A stretch of 64,000 nt of DNA from Viridibacillus arvi (GTDB lineage: Bacteria > Bacillota > Bacilli > Bacillales_A > Planococcaceae). Under the pieces are notes generated by a model. The model searched no databases. It saw nothing but the letters and a program-made list of their open reading frames with translations, and was not told the origin of the DNA. How positions within the stretch are numbered: the stretch's first letter is position 1; the number at the start of each line of letters is the position of its first letter. Location: NCBI RefSeq assembly GCF_001274945.1, contig NZ_LILB01000005.1, positions 19,296 through 83,295 on the forward strand. Direction: 5' to 3'. Made by a program: the position numbers and the translations under genes. Of this stretch, positions 18,213 to 26,653 are shown piece after piece.

Positions 18213-18481
18213 AGATACCCATTCACATAAACTGAATTCCAAAAGGACTGCGATTACAACAACATCTATAAATATCGAAATTACTCCATAATTAAACAAA
18301 AAAGAACGCTATATTATAAATTCTGTACTTGAAATCATGTATTCTACATCCGCTTGTTTTAAAGTTATTGTTTATTGCTTATTTCGACATTTTGTTTGAT
18401 AATAGATATTAATAGAAAAGCTCTAAATAAAACCATTTATTACTGATTGTGTATATTTATGCATATTGCTCAAAATACGAT

Positions 18482-18513
18482 AGGACACTTTCTATAATTG
18501 ATAGAAGTGCCCT
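18482..18513 (-). terminator. Hairpin downstream of the DHFR-like gene
   Basis: AGGGCACTTCTAT pairs with ATAGAAAGTGTCCT with two mismatches. It has no clean T run but lies 43 bases after the stop of the leftward DHFR-like gene. Confidence 0.5.
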
Positions 18514-18555
18514 GTTCTTAATAATATTTTAAAATAGCAAACGAATAAATACTAG

Positions 18556-19077
18556 TTATTTCACTTTATAATGTAAATGGACAAATTGTCCAAAACGCTT
18601 GGTATCTATTAAAGTTAAATTGATTTGTGGGTTATTTTCTTTAAATAATGGAATGCCAGACCCTAATATATGGGGTGTGACAGTTATAATATATTCGTCT
18701 ATTAGATTTTCTTTAATAAAAGCATCGAGTATACCCGAACCACCAACCATCCAAATTTTAGCGCCTTCTTGTTGTTTTAATTTTTTAGTAAACTCAACTA
18801 CATCTTCTTTTACAAAATCTACATATTCAGTTGAACCTTGTTCAGAGGTAGTAAATACATAGTTTTTCTTATCAGGATATGGAAATGCATCAGCGTGTTC
18901 CATAACGTAGTCATATGTTCTTTTACCCATAATCGTTGTATCAATTGTTTCATACATCGCTGCATATCCATTGTCACCCTCTCCTTCAACTTCTTCTAAC
19001 CACTGCAAATCATCATCTTCCTTAGCAATAAACCCATCTAAACTAACGCCAATATATAATATAACTTCTCGTGCCAT
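18556..19077 (-). CDS. Dihydrofolate reductase-like (RibD C-terminal domain) protein, 173 aa
   Basis: Member of the YyaP/YwjB group of DHFR-fold proteins: N-terminal GVSLDGFIA, central TTIMGKRTYD, and C-terminal MVGGSGILDAF then PHILGSGIPLF, the NADPH-binding part. These proteins are probable reductases of unknown substrate. The start is the ATG of MAREVI, 7 bases after GGAG. An upstream start 16 codons earlier has no site. It is divergent from a WYL-type regulator gene, which probably controls it. Confidence 0.88.
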   Translation of the reverse strand: MAREVILYIGVSLDGFIAKEDDDLQWLEEVEGEGDNGYAAMYETIDTTIMGKRTYDYVMEHADAFPYPDKKNYVFTTSEQGSTEYVDFVKEDVVEFTKKLKQQEGAKIWMVGGSGILDAFIKENLIDEYIITVTPHILGSGIPLFKENNPQINLTLIDTKRFGQFVHLHYKVK

Positions 19078-19128
19078 AATCTTGTCTCCTTTTATTTTTA
19101 GTTTGTCCCTTTTTGATAATATCATTAG

Positions 19129-19141
19129 GTATAAACTATAC
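19129..19141. promoter_or_regulatory. Palindrome GTATA-AAC-TATAC in a divergent promoter region
   Basis: A perfect 5-base inverted repeat with a 3-base centre sits midway between the divergent DHFR-like and WYL-regulator genes. It could be the regulator's operator. The motif is short and AT-rich, so confidence is limited. Confidence 0.35.
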
Positions 19142-19193
19142 TAACGTTAAAACATGACAAGTAATGGCATGGTTAAAAAGAAAAGGTGAAAAA

Positions 19194-20135
19194 ATGTCAA
19201 AAGCGAAGCGTCTACTAGATATTCTTATGTTTGCCAATGCAAAGCGAAAGTTCACTGCACAAGAAATAGCGGATGAATTTAAGATTTCCATTCGTACAGT
19301 TCATCGATATATATTGGATTTGAGCGATATGGGTTTACCAATTTATGCTGAGCAAGGTCGGAACGGAGGCTATACAGTTTTATCAAACAGACTGCTCCCT
19401 CCGATTTTATTTACAGAGGAAGAAGCTGTTTCAATATTCTTTGCTTTTCAGTCTCTAAATTATTATCGCAACTTGCCATTTGATACAGAAATCAGCTCAG
19501 TCGAACATAAATTATATAGTTCACTACCGAATGATGCCAAAGTGAAAGTCGATAAGATTCGTTCTTATATCGCTTTTTGGAACCCTAAAAGGACAATTGA
19601 TACACCATTATTAAAGGATGTATTAGAAGCTTCTATTGAAAATAGAAATTTACATATTCAATATGAGTCTAAGTCAGGAATGAAAGCAAAACATATTCGC
19701 CCTATCGGTGTGTATGCTCATGATGGACTATGGTATTTGCCTGCTTATGATTTTAGTAAGCAGAAAATTTTACTGCATCGTGTAGATCGTATTCTTTCAA
19801 TTTTATCCACTGAAAATAATGAAGATGAGTTCATGAATTTAGAAGAATGGTTTAGCTCAAATGAAGTAAAAAGACCAATTCAATTGCATGTTCTTTTATC
19901 TATAGAGGGTGTACGTCAATGTAAAAGTGTACCTAGTTTTGAAGGGCTTGTAGAAACTAAAGAAGATGGCACTGGATATATCGATTCTGACATTGACCAA
20001 GGTGAAATTCCTTTTATTACCCCGCTATTTTTTAGACTTGGAAAAGATGCGCGAGTATTAGAACCAAAGGAATTAATAGATGGATTGCGTTTAAAAGCTG
20101 AAGAAATTTTAACAATGTATCAAGGAAATAATTAA
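19194..20135 (+). CDS. YafY-type HTH regulator with WYL domain, 313 aa
   Basis: An N-terminal winged helix (residues 5-60; FTAQEIADEFKISIRTVHRYILDL) is followed by the WYL domain, with LHIQYESKSGMKA, IRPIGVYAHDGLWYLPAYDF and a C-terminal WCX extension. WYL domains sense small ligands or nucleic acid. The start at 19194 follows AAAAGGTG; an upstream ATG ten codons earlier lacks a site. It is divergent from the DHFR-like gene, a common arrangement for this regulator type. Confidence 0.9.
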   Translation: MSKAKRLLDILMFANAKRKFTAQEIADEFKISIRTVHRYILDLSDMGLPIYAEQGRNGGYTVLSNRLLPPILFTEEEAVSIFFAFQSLNYYRNLPFDTEISSVEHKLYSSLPNDAKVKVDKIRSYIAFWNPKRTIDTPLLKDVLEASIENRNLHIQYESKSGMKAKHIRPIGVYAHDGLWYLPAYDFSKQKILLHRVDRILSILSTENNEDEFMNLEEWFSSNEVKRPIQLHVLLSIEGVRQCKSVPSFEGLVETKEDGTGYIDSDIDQGEIPFITPLFFRLGKDARVLEPKELIDGLRLKAEEILTMYQGNN

Positions 20136-20208
20136 TATCATTTGTCTTATTATTCCCTATTCAATGACCCTTTCTTCAAATAATTAGCAACTAACCTTAT
20201 CAAACAAC

Positions 20209-20241
20209 AAAAAAGCAGAAGCTAAAATGCTCCTGCTTTTT
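20209..20241. terminator. Bidirectional terminator between the WYL regulator and the amidase
   Basis: AAAAAGCAG-A-AGC pairs with GCT-C-CTGCTTTTT around TAAAAT. It lies between convergent genes and has A/T tracts on both sides. Confidence 0.8.
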
Positions 20242-20275
20242 CTATTTATTATTAAAGATCAATTTGTGTTTTGCA

Positions 20276-21691
20276 TTATGCGTTAGTAAAAATAAGCGGT
20301 TTTCTTCCCTTTAAAGGTTGAGTTTGCTCAATAGCATAGCCTACATTTAATACTCTACCTTCACTGAAAGCTGGTCCCATGATTTGTAATCCTACTGGCA
20401 TATCACCTTTAAAACCACAAGGTACTGATAATGCAGGTAAACCCGTTAAATTCCCTGGACCAGTGAAGCGAATAATATTATCTATTAAATCTACTTTTTT
20501 ACCATTCAAATCTGCAAAATTTTCACCGATAGTTGGCGCAATAATTGGCAGTGTTGGTGATATTAATACATCAACCTTTTCAAAAACATCATTAAATTCC
20601 TGTTTTAACTGTCTTCTAACTTGCTGTGCTTGTAAATAATCCACAGCCGAAGGAAGCTCTCCTAATTCAAATAAGAATCGAATATCATCACCAAAATCAT
20701 CTGGTCGGTTCATTAAATCTGAGTGATGTATAGCTGAAGCTTCTGATAAAGAAGTAACTAATTCAGCCCATTCAGAATGTTGAAGAGTAGGAATTTTAAC
20801 CGTTTCTACTTTAGCTCCTTGATCTACTAGTTTTTGAATACTTGCACGAACTAGTTTATTAATATCCTCATCTACTTCATTAAAGAAGTAATCTTCATTA
20901 ACTCCGATTACTAAATCCTTCACATCTCCTGTAACTTGTCCTAGATAATTATCAATAGCGACATTTACAGAAGTAGGGTCATTTCTGTCATAACCAGAAA
21001 TGATTTCTAGCATCCCCGCTGCATCTTTAACTGTTTTTGTCATTGGTCCAATATGATCCAGTGACCAAGCAAGTGGATAGCATCCATACTTACTAACTCG
21101 TCCATGTGTTGGCTTAAGACCTACAATACCACATGCAGATGAAGGAATACGTATAGACCCCGCAGTATCAGTCCCTAACGAGGCAATACTAGCACCTACT
21201 GCTACAGCAGCTCCTGAACCACCACTTGACCCCCCAGGAATTTTGTCTAAATTCCAAGGATTTCTTACAGGACCATAGTGTGGATTATTATTTGTTATCC
21301 CCCATGCATATTCGTGCATGCTGAGTTTCCCAGTAAAAATAACACCTGCTTCTCTTAATTTTCTAACTACCGTAGCGTCGTAATCAGAAACAAAATCCTT
21401 ATGAATTTTTGAAGACATTGTCGTTACTTTATCTTTAAAATATAAATTATCTTTAAGAGCAATTGGCATACCATGATACATCCCACGATAATTACCTTGC
21501 ACAATTTCTTGTTCTGCTTTTTTAGCAGCTTCTACTGCTTCTTCTCTATAAAAAGCCATATATGAGTTAATCTTGTCCTGACTTTTTTCAGCATGATCTA
21601 GAACAGCTTTTGTTAGCTCAACTGGCGATAATGTTTTATTTTTAATTAACGGTGCAAGTTCATCAACTGACTTCAAAATTAGATCATTCAT
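20276..21691 (-). CDS. Amidase-signature-family hydrolase (GatA-like), 471 aa
   Basis: Amidase signature enzyme with the complete Ser-cisSer-Lys triad: Lys80 (MPIALKDN), Ser155 (GGSSGG) and Ser179 (TDTAGSIR). These are spaced exactly as in GatA. Such enzymes hydrolyse amide bonds of small molecules or act in transamidation. The start used is the ATG of MNDL, nine bases after GGAGGTG. It overlaps the stop of the upstream 61-codon gene by eight bases, so the two are translationally coupled. The absence of gatB and the presence of a small coupled partner suggest a stand-alone amidase with an AtzG/GatC-like subunit. Confidence 0.88.
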   Translation of the reverse strand: MNDLILKSVDELAPLIKNKTLSPVELTKAVLDHAEKSQDKINSYMAFYREEAVEAAKKAEQEIVQGNYRGMYHGMPIALKDNLYFKDKVTTMSSKIHKDFVSDYDATVVRKLREAGVIFTGKLSMHEYAWGITNNNPHYGPVRNPWNLDKIPGGSSGGSGAAVAVGASIASLGTDTAGSIRIPSSACGIVGLKPTHGRVSKYGCYPLAWSLDHIGPMTKTVKDAAGMLEIISGYDRNDPTSVNVAIDNYLGQVTGDVKDLVIGVNEDYFFNEVDEDINKLVRASIQKLVDQGAKVETVKIPTLQHSEWAELVTSLSEASAIHHSDLMNRPDDFGDDIRFLFELGELPSAVDYLQAQQVRRQLKQEFNDVFEKVDVLISPTLPIIAPTIGENFADLNGKKVDLIDNIIRFTGPGNLTGLPALSVPCGFKGDMPVGLQIMGPAFSEGRVLNVGYAIEQTQPLKGRKPLIFTNA

Positions 21692-21869
21692 CAATGTGGT
21701 CACCTCCAGGAATATTCTTCAGGCTAATATCAGCATCGTCAATATTAACTCCCTCTAAGCTCCCTCTTAGCGCTTGTATACCTTCCCATTTCACTTGCAA
21801 ACTTTCAACATGGTCTTTCTTTACTGGAATACCCTTGTTCTCTAACAATTCTTGAATCGACAATGACAA
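21684..21869 (-). CDS. Small amidase-partner protein, GatC/AtzG-like, 61 aa
   Basis: Small acidic protein with an N-terminal helix (SIQELLENKG), a second helix (VESLQVKWEGIQALRGSLE) and an extended tail ending ISLKNIPGGDH. This order resembles GatC and the AtzG subunit, where the tail wraps around the amidase. The start is a TTG ten bases after GAGGAG, and its stop overlaps the amidase start by eight bases. I infer that it forms a complex with the amidase; the family match is from memory of the pattern, not from a search. Confidence 0.65.
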   Translation of the reverse strand: MSLSIQELLENKGIPVKKDHVESLQVKWEGIQALRGSLEGVNIDDADISLKNIPGGDHIDE

Positions 21870-22179
21870 ATGAATCACTCTCCTCAAAATTATTCATCTA
21901 TCTCAATAAGTCTATGACCTAATAAGATTGGACCAAAGTTTCTTTAATGTAGAAAGAAAATATACGATTAACAATAGAATAGTAACCTCAAATAAGGATT
22001 ATTTTATTAAAAATACGCTATGATAAAATCAATTCATTACCTTTAAATCAAATAATTCACAATTTTCTAAATCAAATTAAACATTACATGAATGGTAGAT
22101 TATTGTCAATTGGATAAAAATTTTTTTACTCACCTAATACATAAAACTATTCATCGTTATTACATTAACTAATGATTAC
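21870..22179. other. AT-rich intergenic stretch upstream of the amidase genes
   Basis: About 310 bases that must contain the promoter of the amidase pair. No open frame with a ribosome binding site and no repeat is visible. Confidence 0.4.
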
Positions 22180-22213
22180 AAAAAAATAAACTAAGAGCTG
22201 ACACAGCTTTTAG
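22180..22213 (-). terminator. Terminator of the BcrAB-like transporter operon
   Basis: CTAAAAGCTG pairs with CAGCTCTTAG on the minus strand with one mismatch around TGT, followed by TTTATTTTTTTG. It lies 64 bases after the DUF4097-type gene. Confidence 0.8.
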
Positions 22214-22276
22214 TCTACTTTAGTGGTTTATTGAAGATAGCATTAATAGTTCATTTAATATAATGCCGTTTTCTAT

Positions 22277-23146
22277 TTATTTTACATTGATCGTGCCATA
22301 CTCACTTAAGAGCTCCAATTGATTAGACCCGTCACCAATTGTGCCTACTTTTGATTTTTCAGTATCCCTGTCTAATTTCAAACTATCTAAATTTAGTGTT
22401 ATATCAGATGAATTACTATTTAAGGAAAGTTTCAAAGAGGTCGGAACTTCTTTATAAGCCACAGTAATATCTCCTGACTTTGTTTCTACGAGTAATGTCT
22501 TTCCTTCTATTGCATCTTTCACTGACACTTCACCATCTACTGAAGTAATATTCATATTTAGGCTATTCACATTCATTAGATAGTTATCACCCGAAGTAGA
22601 AGCTACTGATAAATTCTTTAACGAACTTTCTTTCAAACTTAGTTCACCTTCTTTTGACGTAAATCTTCCTTTCTCCGCTGACAGTCCTTCAATTTTTTCC
22701 GTACCTGAGTCGTTTGATATCACAATGTTTTTAGTCTTAATATCATTCATTTTTATATCACCAAAGTTATTATTTACTGTGAGCGTATCTAAAGCGTTCC
22801 GTGGGATTGAAAGATGAATAATTCCTTTTTTTCCAAAGCTGAAGTTATCAGTAAACCCACCCTCTTCATCTTGCTGACTAATTATTATCCTCATGCCTTT
22901 GTTTTTGATTGTGACAGGATTTTTCTTTTTGTCTTTTTGTTTACCTTCAACTGTGACAGTTAGTTTGTTTGTTTCACTGTTTTCCAACTCAAGATCCCAA
23001 GATTCATTGTTAATAACTACTTCTTTTATGCCCTCAATATCAAATGATTTTTCTTCTTGAAATTTATCCCCTCTTTTATCCATGACACTTAAGAGAAATC
23101 CAAAAATAGCGATTAACATAATAGATGTTATAATGAATTTTTTCAC
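22277..23146 (-). CDS. DUF4097-type membrane-anchored beta-repeat protein, 289 aa
   Basis: An N-terminal membrane segment (residues 3-21) is followed by a long series of short beta repeats of the form I-x-I-x-N-x-x-G-D-I (for example FGDIKMNDIKTKNIVISNDSG). This is the right-handed beta-helix pattern of DUF4097/LiaG-like proteins. The bulk lies outside the membrane. The start is GTG behind GAGGAAAAG. It is the last gene after two permeases and an ATPase. Relatives near cell-envelope stress systems are thought to act in envelope sensing or protection, but the mechanism is not known. Confidence 0.8.
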   Translation of the reverse strand: MKKFIITSIMLIAIFGFLLSVMDKRGDKFQEEKSFDIEGIKEVVINNESWDLELENSETNKLTVTVEGKQKDKKKNPVTIKNKGMRIIISQQDEEGGFTDNFSFGKKGIIHLSIPRNALDTLTVNNNFGDIKMNDIKTKNIVISNDSGTEKIEGLSAEKGRFTSKEGELSLKESSLKNLSVASTSGDNYLMNVNSLNMNITSVDGEVSVKDAIEGKTLLVETKSGDITVAYKEVPTSLKLSLNSNSSDITLNLDSLKLDRDTEKSKVGTIGDGSNQLELLSEYGTINVK

Positions 23147-23164
23147 TTCTTTTCCTCATTCCTT

Positions 23165-23869
23165 TTAAACCAAATCTATTTTTTCAACTTTATGATAAGA
23201 GAGATAGCCGATTAAAAGGCCTAGAAGACATAGTGTAATTGGAACAACAATGAATTGTATAAGACTAACCTGAGTTCCACCACTTGATACATTTCCATTT
23301 ATTAAGAAGCTAATTATTACGGCCGAGGTAATGGTTGTAGCAGTTGATTTTTTTCTCATTCCAAAGTACAGAGGAATCAGGCTTACTCCAGCAATCATAA
23401 AAGCGCTAATAAAAGTTGTTGGAACTGTTGCAACTATTTCACTCAAACTCATTGGTGTTGCAAAGAATCCTAAAATTGGATTTAAAAAATAAATTATCAC
23501 ACTAATGATTAAAGTAGCGATGATAATACTAAAAAAACAGAATCCAAAGACAATTGATAGCTTTGCTTGCATTAATCTTTTTCGTTTTAGCGGGTAGCTA
23601 AACAATAATTGAATCGTTTTATTCCTGTATTCATCTATTACTAATCGTGATAAAATGACACTCGAAAAAATTATAAATACGATTCTAATGAAAATATTTG
23701 TTAAAGACATGAATTCAGCATAATTTCGAAACATAAGATCATCTTCTACTTTAGATCCCCACGCCATTAAACAAACAGCAGCTAAGATCCCCAATATACA
23801 AAATACTAACCCTTTAAAATAACTGGATAACTGATTTTTTTTCCATTCCAGTTTCATAAGTTTCAACAT
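23165..23869 (-). CDS. ABC-2-type permease, lantibiotic-immunity/BcrB-like, 234 aa
   Basis: Six-helix ABC-2 permease with the family N-terminus MLKLMKLEWKKNQLSSYFKG and the block RLVIDEYRNKTIQLLFSYPLKRKRL, in which EYRNKTI contacts the ATPase. The region AGVSLIPLYFGMRKKS is nearly identical to that of the neighbouring permease, so the two arose by duplication. The ATG at 23869 follows GGAGG; a TTG upstream sits in the ribosome binding site itself. Confidence 0.88.
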   Translation of the reverse strand: MLKLMKLEWKKNQLSSYFKGLVFCILGILAAVCLMAWGSKVEDDLMFRNYAEFMSLTNIFIRIVFIIFSSVILSRLVIDEYRNKTIQLLFSYPLKRKRLMQAKLSIVFGFCFFSIIIATLIISVIIYFLNPILGFFATPMSLSEIVATVPTTFISAFMIAGVSLIPLYFGMRKKSTATTITSAVIISFLINGNVSSGGTQVSLIQFIVVPITLCLLGLLIGYLSYHKVEKIDLV

Positions 23870-23946
23870 GACGATTACCTCCAAGAAAGATTTAAGAAAT
23901 ACTATTTTTTCTATCCTGCAACGTTCTTTAAATACCTCTTTTAAAA

Positions 23947-24639
23947 TTAAATTGCATCCTCTATCTCAATATTTCGAATCGATAAGAAAGCAATGATAAC
24001 TCCTACAACTGCAAGGCCTAATTGAACCGGAATAAAAGTAACCATTGAGAATACTGGATTAGATGAGCAAACAATTGACACTACTAAGAGAGATGACAAT
24101 ATAGTTGTAGGAACAGAATGTTTACGCATTCCAAAATACAATGGGATCAAGCTGATTCCTGCAGAGGCAAATGAATATGGGATCATTTTCAAAACTTCAG
24201 CAATGTATTGACTTGCAGTTATTGAAAATGGAACAATGTTAAAAACATTACTAATGATAGAAAATAAACCCGCAACTACGATATTACTCAATAACATGGT
24301 TATAAAAGTTATAGCAGCTATAAAAAGCAATTTACTAGCAATTAATTTCTTACGATTAATTGGATATGAAAACATGATCAGTATGGTTTTGCTTTTATAT
24401 TCCCCAATCACTATTTTCGCGATTAATACAGAGGCAAACACAATAAATGTAGCTCTGACCATTGCACCAATCAATACGAAAAAGTCTAGATGCGTCGTAG
24501 CAATTATGTCATTTTCAATTTGAGAGATGTACATTATGAACCAAAGTAAGGCAATCATGAGGATGTTAGCTATTATTGCTCCTCTGAAATACCAGCCAAA
24601 TTTATTTTTCACAAGTTCTAATTGCATTAATTTAAGCAT
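23947..24639 (-). CDS. ABC-2-type permease, lantibiotic-immunity/BcrB-like, 230 aa
   Basis: Paralogue of the next gene: MLKLMQLELVKNKFGWYFRG at the start, KIVIGEYKSKTILIMFSYPINRKKL in the first cytoplasmic loop and AGISLIPLYFGMRKHS later. Six membrane helices. Two different permeases with one ATPase is the LanFEG/CprABC arrangement for export or expulsion of peptide antibiotics from the membrane. The ATG overlaps the ATPase stop by eight bases. Confidence 0.88.
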   Translation of the reverse strand: MLKLMQLELVKNKFGWYFRGAIIANILMIALLWFIMYISQIENDIIATTHLDFFVLIGAMVRATFIVFASVLIAKIVIGEYKSKTILIMFSYPINRKKLIASKLLFIAAITFITMLLSNIVVAGLFSIISNVFNIVPFSITASQYIAEVLKMIPYSFASAGISLIPLYFGMRKHSVPTTILSSLLVVSIVCSSNPVFSMVTFIPVQLGLAVVGVIIAFLSIRNIEIEDAI

Positions 24640-25555
24640 TAATCCCCTCTCCGTTCATTAAATTCATGAAATATTCCTCCAAAGAGCTATGCTTTTTGTT
24701 GATACTTTCGATCTCAATATCATTCATAATAAGGGCTTTTGAAATCTCTTGCTGTGTTGCGGTCATCTCGTATATGCGAATTGTTTGATCACTCACGATT
24801 TTATAATTTTTTAATCCTAGCTGATTATCTAAAATGAAAGCAGCTTTTTTGATATTTTGAACCTTCACCTCAATAAAATCTGTCTGTTCTCCTTTGATAC
24901 TCTTCATAGAAACTTCTTTTATCAATTTTCCATTTTGAATGACTCCAATAGTGTCTGCCATTTGTTCCATTTCGGCTAATATGTGGCTAGAAACTAATAA
25001 AGTAGTGCCATATTCTTTGCAAAGCATTTTAAATAGCTCTCGCAATTCTTTAATACCGATTGGGTCTAAACCATTGATAGGTTCATCTAAAATTAACAGT
25101 TCTGGTTTTGTAGTAATCGCTCTAGCTATTCCTAATCTTTGTTTCATTCCAAGTGAAAAATCTTTCACCTTTTTGTCTTCTACATTATTTAACTTCACAA
25201 GATCTAAAGCATGGTCAATTGACTTCTTGTCATAATAGCCCATGTATTCACAATGTAAGTAAAGATTTTCTCGAGCTGTTAGCTTCTCATAAAAAATAGG
25301 ATATTCAATAATTGTCCCCATTCTTTTTAAGACTTCGTATGATGTATTCGTTAACTTTTGACCAAAAATTTCAATATCACCGCTCGTCGGTTTTATTAAA
25401 TTTGTAATCATTTTCATAATCGTAGTTTTACCGGCCCCGTTTGGACCCAAAAATCCGTATATTTCACCTTGCTTCACATGCATATTGACCCCGGAAACAA
25501 CCTCTTTTCCTTCAAATACTTTTGTTAGTTGATTTGTTTTTAATATATATGACAT
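24632..25555 (-). CDS. ABC transporter ATP-binding protein, BcrA/LanF type, 307 aa
   Basis: Walker A GPNGAGKTT (about 38-46), signature FSLGMKQR, Walker B LLILDEPINGLDP and H-loop VSSHILAEM. The final 80 residues form the C-terminal domain of BcrA-like ATPases, ending SLEEYFMNLM. It powers the two downstream permeases. The ATG follows GGGGAAG. The promoter region upstream holds three TAAGAA direct repeats that probably bind the neighbouring response regulator. Confidence 0.92.
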   Translation of the reverse strand: MSYILKTNQLTKVFEGKEVVSGVNMHVKQGEIYGFLGPNGAGKTTIMKMITNLIKPTSGDIEIFGQKLTNTSYEVLKRMGTIIEYPIFYEKLTARENLYLHCEYMGYYDKKSIDHALDLVKLNNVEDKKVKDFSLGMKQRLGIARAITTKPELLILDEPINGLDPIGIKELRELFKMLCKEYGTTLLVSSHILAEMEQMADTIGVIQNGKLIKEVSMKSIKGEQTDFIEVKVQNIKKAAFILDNQLGLKNYKIVSDQTIRIYEMTATQQEISKALIMNDIEIESINKKHSSLEEYFMNLMNGEGINA

Positions 25556-25609
25556 TTTGTCTTCCCCTTTCGCTGTCTATTTTTATTGTACGGAACGAAC
25601 ATCTCTTTT

Positions 25610-25637
25610 TTCTTACTCGATTCTTACAAATTTCTTA
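25610..25637 (-). promoter_or_regulatory. Three direct repeats TAAGAA, 11-base period, upstream of the ABC genes
   Basis: On the minus strand TAAGAA occurs three times at exact 11-base spacing (plus-strand copies TTCTTA at 25610, 25621 and 25632). A -10-like TACAAT follows but no good -35 box is seen, as in activator-dependent promoters. Direct repeats at one helical turn are the usual binding site for OmpR-family regulators, so this is the likely target of the regulator encoded at 26654-27349. Confidence 0.6.
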
Positions 25638-25683
25638 AGCCCTTCAAAAGCGAAAGGAGATATTCATTTTTTCTGGCATGAAA

Positions 25684-25718
25684 CAAAACAAAAAGCTTGT
25701 AGAATCTTTCTACAAGCT
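25684..25718 (-). terminator. Terminator of the kinase gene, overlapping its stop codon
   Basis: AGCTTGTAGAA pairs perfectly with TTCTACAAGCT around three bases and is followed on the minus strand by TTTTGTTTTG. It separates the regulator-kinase unit from the ABC genes, which have their own promoter. Confidence 0.85.
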
Positions 25719-26652
25719 AATATTTCATTCTTTTTAACATAATTGTAAATACTGTTTTATCATAAGGCTTACTTGAAAGATGAATTTCCCCACCTAAAGC
25801 TTCGACAAGCCGTTTTGTGATTGTCAGCCCAAGTCCACTACCTTGATATAAACGATTTCTTGAATCTTCTAATGTATACATTCGCTCAAAAACTTTATCG
25901 ATATGTGACTCCGAAATACCTTTTCCTTTATCCCAAATATCAATGTACACTGTCTTGTCATCACTTCTTAAAGTTATTCCTAGTGTTTTTCCATCATCAC
26001 CATACGTAATTGCATTCGATATTAAATTATTTAAAATTCTACTTAACACGTCCGTATTTCCATGTGCATATAGTTGTTCATTCGGAATATCAATTTCAAC
26101 CGAAAAGCCCTTCGCCATAAGTAAATCATAGAACGATAAAATATTTTCCTGACATACTTCGTTCATATTAACTCTCGTTAACTCGATTTCCTTATCTCCT
26201 GACTCCAGTTTGGATAAATCAAAGAATTTTTGAATAAGATCCATTACTTCAATTGTTTTTATATGTACCTTTTCTAACAAAACTTGTCGTTCATCCTCGT
26301 TCATTGTTGGATCTGTATGTAATATCTCTATATAGCCTAGAACAACCGTAAGCGGTGTTTTCAAATCATGCGATATATTAGAGAGCATTTTACGCATTGA
26401 TATTTCTACCTTTGCTTGATTTGCATTTGTTGTATGCTTTGCAACTAAGAATTGATTAATAACCACTAATAACTTTTGCAGTTCTTTATCATCAGTTACT
26501 ACTAATAACTTTTCAGTTGTTTGCTTTTCTAAGTTACTCTGTAGCTTTTCATAAATGTATCTTAAATCCTTATCTTTATTTTTCTGCATATTGTATTGGA
26601 AAACGATAAATCCTATTAATACGATAATTATCAATATTAAAAAAAACACCAT
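25717..26652 (-). CDS. Sensor histidine kinase, peptide-antibiotic-resistance type, 311 aa
   Basis: One N-terminal membrane helix (residues 3-20) and no outer domain; then a linker, H-box NISHDLKTPLTVVLGY (about 93-108), N-box NNLISNAITYGDD and ATP-lid motifs DKGKGISESH and GSGLGLTI. Kinases of this shape next to BcrAB/CprABC-type transporters respond to antimicrobial peptides, often with the transporter's help. Its ATG is one base after the response-regulator stop. Confidence 0.88.
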   Translation of the reverse strand: MVFFLILIIIVLIGFIVFQYNMQKNKDKDLRYIYEKLQSNLEKQTTEKLLVVTDDKELQKLLVVINQFLVAKHTTNANQAKVEISMRKMLSNISHDLKTPLTVVLGYIEILHTDPTMNEDERQVLLEKVHIKTIEVMDLIQKFFDLSKLESGDKEIELTRVNMNEVCQENILSFYDLLMAKGFSVEIDIPNEQLYAHGNTDVLSRILNNLISNAITYGDDGKTLGITLRSDDKTVYIDIWDKGKGISESHIDKVFERMYTLEDSRNRLYQGSGLGLTITKRLVEALGGEIHLSSKPYDKTVFTIMLKRMKY

Positions 26653-26653
26653 T

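Larger units (their letters stand above)
18033..18555. other. Intergenic stretch with two minus-strand hairpins
   Basis: About 520 bases without a supported gene. Short minus-strand frames, such as one encoding TLKQADVEYMISSTEF near 18340, look protein-like but have no start or ribosome binding site. Hairpins at 18182-18212 and 18482-18513 suggest that a leftward gene between them has been lost. Confidence 0.35.
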
